Position numbers and translations under genes: made by a program
Shown: positions 13,931-17,918 of the stretch, in pieces
Layout of the letters: every line of letters begins with the position of its first letter
Numbering within the stretch: the stretch's first letter is position 1
The notes under the pieces: model-generated
Told to the model about the DNA's origin: nothing
The model's input: only the letters and a program-made list of their open reading frames with translations
Databases searched by the model: none
NCBI GenBank assembly: GCA_017999075.1
Contig: JAGOBX010000014.1
Coordinates: 1-17,918 of the forward strand
DNA length: 17,918 nucleotides
Source of the DNA: JAGOBX01 sp017999075 [NCBI: Candidatus Babelota bacterium]
GTDB taxonomy: Bacteria; JAGOBX01
Reading direction: 5' to 3'

Positions 13931-16546
13931 ATGCAGATGGTTGAAAAAATACGCGTTTCTAATGGGATATTTTGGATAGGAATAGAAGAAGCTGATTTAT
14001 ATATTTTGTGCGGTTGTCCTGCTGACAGCGTTAAACATTTAATGAAAAAAGGATTAATTGTAACTAAAGAAAAAAGCGGTGTTTTATGGGAAACAGGACC
14101 TAATGCAATTCTGCTTTCAGACATAGCAATTCAGAACGGAAGTTTTTCAAATCTTGCTGAATTTCCAGTTTTACAAATGTTGTACCGTCAGGGAATGATA
14201 TTGCCGAACCATCCGAATAATAAAGGGAATAAACCTGTTTTAATTGGTTCGAAACAGCAGGTTTATAGCCAGATGCAATATATATATAGAGGAAATTACG
14301 GATTTATCAGCGTCGAAGAATTGATGGAAAACGGGGTATCTTCTGATTTAGCTCAAGAACTTTACAGGATGAAACTCAAGTTTGCTTTTGGTAAAATTTC
14401 TAAAAGCGAAGAATTGCTTGATAAAATTATTATAGACAAAGATGAAGTTGAAATTAAAAATAACGTTTTTATTAAAAGAATTGAAGTAAATGTTTTTAAA
14501 ATAAGATACAAGAATGAATCTGTTGAAATTGATTTGAATCTTAAGGAAAATGAAAAATATGAAAGCCCGTTTAAACTTGGCTCATATTGTCCGAACCGTG
14601 AATATTTTGCCGTAATACATTCCGGTGAAGGAGACGGCTGGGATACTGATCGTCCTGCTATGGCAAGCATACTTATGTATCAGGGCAGATATTATTTGAT
14701 TGACTGCGGGCCTAATATTGATTATACATTGAACCAGCTTGGGATTAGTGTTTCAGAGATTGAAGGAATTTTTCATACTCATTGCCACGATGACCATTTC
14801 AATGGACTGACATCGTTAATAAGAGCAGACCATAAAATTAAATATTTCGCCGAATCTTCAGTAAGAGCTACTGTGAAAAAAAAATTATCGGCATTGATTT
14901 CAAAAAGCGAAACAGAATTTGAAAATTTTTTTGATATTGTAGATTTAAAATTAAATGAATGGAATGATATAAATTCTCTTGAAGTTCAGCCTGTGATTTC
15001 ACCTCATCCTGTTGAAACCACGATTTTGTTTTTTAGAACTCCTGACGGATCAGGATATAAAACATACGCGCATCTTGCAGATATAACGGATTTAAATATT
15101 TTGAGCAAAATGATAACCGCTGAAAAATCGGGTATTGGAATAAATCAGAATATGTTCGATACGGTTAAAGAAGTGTATTTGAGAGAATGTGATTTGAAAA
15201 AAGTGGATATAGGCGGCGGTTTAATACATGGCAATGCGCTTGATTTTAAAAGTGACAGTTCGAAAAAAATCATACTTGCCCACACGTCTCTTGAATTAAA
15301 TTCCAGTCAAAAAGAAATAGGATCAAGCGCTTCATTCGGGATGATAGATTCTTTGATAGACAATTATAGTGAATACGACAGACTTCAAGCTTATAGATAT
15401 TTAGTAGCCATTTTTCCTGATGTTGAAAAATATAAGATTGATATACTTTTGAATAATAAAATCAATGTGTTTAATCCCGGAACAATTATAATGAAAACCA
15501 ATGAATGTCAAAATTGTATTTTTTTATTGCTTTCCGGGAATGTAGAATTGATTTTTGAAGATACTAAATCAATCAGAACATTATCTCCTGGAAGTTTTAT
15601 AGGAAACATATTTCATTATGATTTAGGTCAGTTTAATAAGACTTACCGTTCTGTCAGTTATGTTAAAACTTTAAATATACCGTTAGAATTATTTGAAAAG
15701 TTTGTTGATAAAAATTGTTTAATTCCGAAAATGAAAAATATTAATGAAATTATTAATTTTATGAATAACGTGTATTTGTTCGGTGATTCGCTTTCATATC
15801 CTGTTCAAAACCGCATAGCTGATAAAATGATTTTAAAAAAATATCCGAAAGGATATAAATTCTCAATGGTTAATGTGAAAGAATTGTATTTGTTGAAAAA
15901 TGGAAAAGTCAAAATACATATTAATGGGTATAATATTGAAACAATTGAGAAAGGAGGATTTTGGAATGAAAGCATAGTTCTTTTCGGAATAATAAATATT
16001 TTTTGCGCTGAAACTGCTGAAGAATCTGAAATATATTCAATAAACGAACAGGTTCTTTCGGATATTCCTGTAATCAGATGGAAAATGATGGAAGAATATG
16101 ACAGAAGATTGAAAAAAATATTAAATATACCTGATATATATTCCAATTTTTTTAAGTGGGATGAAGCTTATTCCACAGGAAATTCTCTTATGGACGACCA
16201 GCATAAAAAATTGATTTTTCAGGCAGGTGAAATTTCAGAATCTATGCTGTCTTCAAAGTTGGACTATAATTCTTTACGAATATCTAAACTATTGAATTTT
16301 TTAATTGATTATACGAAAACACATTTTTCCGATGAAGAACAGCTTATGGAAAAATATAAATTTCCTGAATATAAGGAACACTGCAAAAAACATATTGAAT
16401 TGATAAGCACTGTTAATAAATTCGCTGAAAAATTTGATAAGAATGATATATCAATCGGTATAGAATTTTTGACTTTTTTAAAAGCATGGATTATTGATCA
16501 TATAATCAATGATGATAGGAAATATTCTAAATTTTTAAAAAATTAA
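13931..16546 (+). CDS. Multidomain sensor-hydrolase: N-terminal domain, metallo-beta-lactamase, two cNMP-binding-like folds, bacteriohemerythrin
   Basis: An 871-residue soluble protein with no signal peptide. Residues 1-155 form an unassigned domain with a CGC pair (C27, C29) and well-formed motifs such as TGPNAILLSD and LAEFPVLQMLYRQGMILPNH. Residues about 215-455 are a metallo-beta-lactamase fold: IDCGPN, then HCHDDH (284-289, the HxHxDH motif), H359 in SPHP, D384 in LADIT and H451 in LAHTS, a full set of candidate metal ligands. Residues about 500-600 and 620-715 look like two cyclic-nucleotide-binding folds. The first has LLLSGNVEL and LSPGSFIGN, but Asn stands where FGE-type Glu is usual, so ligand binding is doubtful. 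Residues 740-870 are a bacteriohemerythrin with all di-iron ligands: H757 (DDQH), H798 and E802, H817 and H821, H857 and D862. Oxygen (or NO) binding at the di-iron site probably controls the hydrolase. The substrate is unknown. Confidence 0.88.
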   Translation: MQMVEKIRVSNGIFWIGIEEADLYILCGCPADSVKHLMKKGLIVTKEKSGVLWETGPNAILLSDIAIQNGSFSNLAEFPVLQMLYRQGMILPNHPNNKGNKPVLIGSKQQVYSQMQYIYRGNYGFISVEELMENGVSSDLAQELYRMKLKFAFGKISKSEELLDKIIIDKDEVEIKNNVFIKRIEVNVFKIRYKNESVEIDLNLKENEKYESPFKLGSYCPNREYFAVIHSGEGDGWDTDRPAMASILMYQGRYYLIDCGPNIDYTLNQLGISVSEIEGIFHTHCHDDHFNGLTSLIRADHKIKYFAESSVRATVKKKLSALISKSETEFENFFDIVDLKLNEWNDINSLEVQPVISPHPVETTILFFRTPDGSGYKTYAHLADITDLNILSKMITAEKSGIGINQNMFDTVKEVYLRECDLKKVDIGGGLIHGNALDFKSDSSKKIILAHTSLELNSSQKEIGSSASFGMIDSLIDNYSEYDRLQAYRYLVAIFPDVEKYKIDILLNNKINVFNPGTIIMKTNECQNCIFLLLSGNVELIFEDTKSIRTLSPGSFIGNIFHYDLGQFNKTYRSVSYVKTLNIPLELFEKFVDKNCLIPKMKNINEIINFMNNVYLFGDSLSYPVQNRIADKMILKKYPKGYKFSMVNVKELYLLKNGKVKIHINGYNIETIEKGGFWNESIVLFGIINIFCAETAEESEIYSINEQVLSDIPVIRWKMMEEYDRRLKKILNIPDIYSNFFKWDEAYSTGNSLMDDQHKKLIFQAGEISESMLSSKLDYNSLRISKLLNFLIDYTKTHFSDEEQLMEKYKFPEYKEHCKKHIELISTVNKFAEKFDKNDISIGIEFLTFLKAWIIDHIINDDRKYSKFLKN

Positions 16547-16568
16547 GTTTTAAAATAATGAGGATAAA

Positions 16569-16985
16569 ATGCAGAAAAAACGCGATTATTTGTTGAAATA
16601 CTGGATGAGATATTACTTAAACATAGATGAACTGGGAGATGTCACTATTCGAACCGAATTTATTTCAAAAAAATATCCTGATATTAAATATGATATAAGT
16701 TTGTTAAATGATGATAAACTTGTAGTTTTACTCCCTGCACGTCCGGCAAATAAAATATTGAAAAAGTTTCCTGAAATTGTTAGTGAAGAATCTAATTCTG
16801 ATGAAGGAATTAAATTGAGTTTTAACGAAGAAAAATTGGAAGAACTTGCTTCTGATTTAAAAATAGTTGAGAAAAAATTTCCTCCGGATAAAGAACTTGT
16901 TGAAAGGTTTTTAAATTATCATAATAAAAAAATAGAAATGAAGAAGAAAAGAAAAAAATATTCTAAAAAAAACGGCGGAAAATAA
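16569..16985 (+). CDS. Small basic protein of unknown function downstream of the hemerythrin fusion
   Basis: I do not recognise this 138-residue protein. It has an N-terminal part rich in Tyr and Trp (YLLKYWMRYYLNIDELGD), a hydrophobic strand DDKLVVLLPARPANKIL in the middle, an acidic stretch (EIVSEESNSDEG), an amphipathic helix from about residue 85 and a very basic tail (EMKKKRKKYSKK). No membrane helix or signal peptide is present. The basic tail could bind nucleic acid or ribosomes. GAGGA lies five bases before the ATG, and the gene begins 22 bases after the hemerythrin fusion, so the two are probably in one operon. The base and codon use match the neighbours, which supports a real gene. 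Confidence 0.7.
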   Translation: MQKKRDYLLKYWMRYYLNIDELGDVTIRTEFISKKYPDIKYDISLLNDDKLVVLLPARPANKILKKFPEIVSEESNSDEGIKLSFNEEKLEELASDLKIVEKKFPPDKELVERFLNYHNKKIEMKKKRKKYSKKNGGK

Positions 16986-17011
16986 ATCAAAATTTTTTTT
17001 GGAATTTTTTT

Positions 17012-17029
17012 AAAAATAAATATTTTTTT
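17012..17029 (+). terminator. Possible AT-only hairpin with T-run before thiL
   Basis: AAAAATA (17012-17018) and TATTTTT (17021-17027) are perfect complements and run into further T residues. The stem has no G-C pair, so it would be weak. The rest of the gap between the small gene and thiL is T- and A-runs with nothing else visible. Confidence 0.22.
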
Positions 17030-17043
17030 AATATAAAAACGAA

Positions 17044-17918
17044 ATGAATGAGTTATCTATTATAAAATATATATCTAAACTGAAATCAGCTCAGGTCGGC
17101 GGAAATATTTTTTTTCAAAAAAGTTGTGCCGATAATAAGACAAGAGGCAGTTACGGAATCGGCGATGATTGTGCCGATAATAAGACAAAAGGCAGTTACG
17201 GAATCGGCGATGATTGCGCCGATAATAAGACAAGAGGCAGTTATGGAATCGGCGATGATTGCGCCGATAATAAGACAAGAGGCAGTTATGGAATCGGCGA
17301 TGATTGCGCCGTGATACCTTTTTCAAAACAAGAATCTATTTTAGTAACCACAGATTCGTTGATAGAAAACGTTCATTTTAATTTGGAATGGATTTCGTTA
17401 TATGAACTGGGATGTAAATCCGTACTGGTGAATATAAGCGATATATTATCTTGCGGAGGTGTTCCTGAATATTTGTTTTTATCAATAAATGTTCCAAAGC
17501 GTTTAAATAAACTTGAAAAGTTATTTAATGGAATAGACTTCGTATGCAGAAAATACGGCATTAAAATATTGGGAGGAGATACTACTTCTTCAAAAAATGA
17601 TTTGTGCATAACAGTGACTTTAATGGGAAAAGTTAAAAATGAAAATATATTATACAGACATTTTTCCCGACCTGGAGAATTGATTTGTGTAACAGGTTTT
17701 GTAGGATTATCAGGAACAGGTTTTTATGTTTTGAAAGACAAATTGAATAAAAACCAATACAAAGAATCTGTTAGACATCATTTGGTTCCTGGAATTTTGT
17801 CTTTAAAAGATGCTAAAATATTATCCGAAAATGCAGGTTCGTCTATGGATAACAGTGATGGACTGTATTCTTCATTGTGGTATATGCTTGAAAAAAACAA
17901 TAATGTGTGTATAATTAA
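17044..17918 (+). CDS. thiL: Thiamine-monophosphate kinase, N-terminal part, with expanded metal-binding motif
   Basis: ThiL phosphorylates thiamine monophosphate to thiamine diphosphate, the last step of cofactor synthesis, in the cytoplasm. The 291 visible residues carry the family marks: GIGDDCAV, VTTDSLIENVHF (101-112), VNISDILSCGG (129-139), ILGGDTTSSKND (175-186) and the SSMDNSDGL segment near the end. The frame is open at the right edge, so the C-terminus is missing. The start at 17044 gives the expected short N-terminal helix, although no Shine-Dalgarno sequence is visible. The oddity is a 15-residue unit, CADNKTRGSYGIGDD, present four times in a row (28-87). Thus the Gly-Ile-Gly-Asp-Asp motif, which binds Mg-ATP in known ThiL, is repeated four times. 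With one copy the protein would have a near-normal N-terminus; the extra copies add 45 residues. No stop or frameshift is present, so the enzyme may still fold. Confidence 0.95.
   Translation, partial: MNELSIIKYISKLKSAQVGGNIFFQKSCADNKTRGSYGIGDDCADNKTKGSYGIGDDCADNKTRGSYGIGDDCADNKTRGSYGIGDDCAVIPFSKQESILVTTDSLIENVHFNLEWISLYELGCKSVLVNISDILSCGGVPEYLFLSINVPKRLNKLEKLFNGIDFVCRKYGIKILGGDTTSSKNDLCITVTLMGKVKNENILYRHFSRPGELICVTGFVGLSGTGFYVLKDKLNKNQYKESVRHHLVPGILSLKDAKILSENAGSSMDNSDGLYSSLWYMLEKNNNVCII
17125..17310 (+). repeat. 45-base tandem repeat, four copies plus six bases, in frame in thiL
   Basis: Copies are 17125-17169, 17170-17214, 17215-17259 and 17260-17304, then TGCGCC begins a fifth. Copies 3 and 4 are identical. 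Copies 1 and 2 differ by one G-to-A change (Arg to Lys) and differ from 3 and 4 only in silent T/C changes, so duplication is recent and stepwise. Each unit also holds GCCGAT and ATCGGC as an inverted pair 24 bases apart. Confidence 0.97.

Noticed and set aside
13789-14124. Minus-strand frame of 111 codons across the start of the sensor-hydrolase gene
   Set aside because: It overlaps two convincing plus-strand genes and encodes no recognisable domain; it is a shadow.
13931-16546. Flavodiiron-type oxygen or NO reductase
   Set aside because: The motif is HxHxDH rather than the HxExD form of flavodiiron proteins, and no flavodoxin domain is present.
17125-17310. CRISPR array
   Set aside because: The copies are directly adjacent with no spacers, and the unit lies inside a coding sequence.
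17075-17326. Repetitive minus-strand frame with RRNHRRF-type repeats and a second plus-strand frame with PIIRQEAV-type repeats over the tandem repeat
   Set aside because: Both are reading-frame shadows of the 45-base repeat, whose length is a multiple of three. The true frame is thiL, which continues with family motifs on both sides.

Overview
The window is strongly AT-rich bacterial DNA from a chromosome. It carries housekeeping genes (tex, proB, obg, a CBS/DRTGG-type family II pyrophosphatase, thiL) mixed with cell-envelope and sensory genes. The composition, the CBS-containing pyrophosphatase and a hemerythrin fusion suggest an uncultivated or anaerobic/microaerophilic bacterium with a low-GC genome. 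The sequence does not let me name a phylum. No tRNA, rRNA, insertion sequence or CRISPR array was seen, and no gene-free stretch exceeds 300 bases (the longest is about 210 bases).

Left part (1-5469): the 3' end of tex (+) converges on a minus-strand operon, ppaC (CBS-PPase) -> obg -> proB. A perfect consensus promoter (TTGACA, 17 bases, TATAAT) lies upstream of ppaC. The 159-base gap between ppaC and obg holds a locally GC-rich block that folds into nested stems, plus a 14-base palindrome. proB probably starts at a TTG inside the end of obg.

Middle (5470-12516), minus strand: a DEDDh exonuclease with extra flanking domains followed by a PHP phosphoesterase; then, after a short AT-rich gap, a GT-C-type membrane glycosyltransferase overlapping a 797-residue protein of unknown function. 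The latter has a helical-repeat middle like the (alpha/alpha)-barrel carbohydrate enzymes. The last two look like one envelope-glycan unit.

Right part (12517-17918), plus strand: a membrane acyltransferase 3; a large fusion of an unassigned N-terminal domain, a metallo-beta-lactamase hydrolase, two cyclic-nucleotide-binding-like folds and a C-terminal bacteriohemerythrin; a small basic protein of unknown function; and the 5' part of thiL, which runs off the right edge. thiL is notable for a 45-base in-frame tandem repeat, four copies, that multiplies the Gly-Asp-Asp metal/ATP motif of the enzyme.

The best candidates for new biology are the oxygen-sensor/hydrolase fusion, the thiL motif expansion, the GT-C/797-residue pair and the structured obg leader. 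All functional statements rest on motif recognition by eye; no database search was possible.
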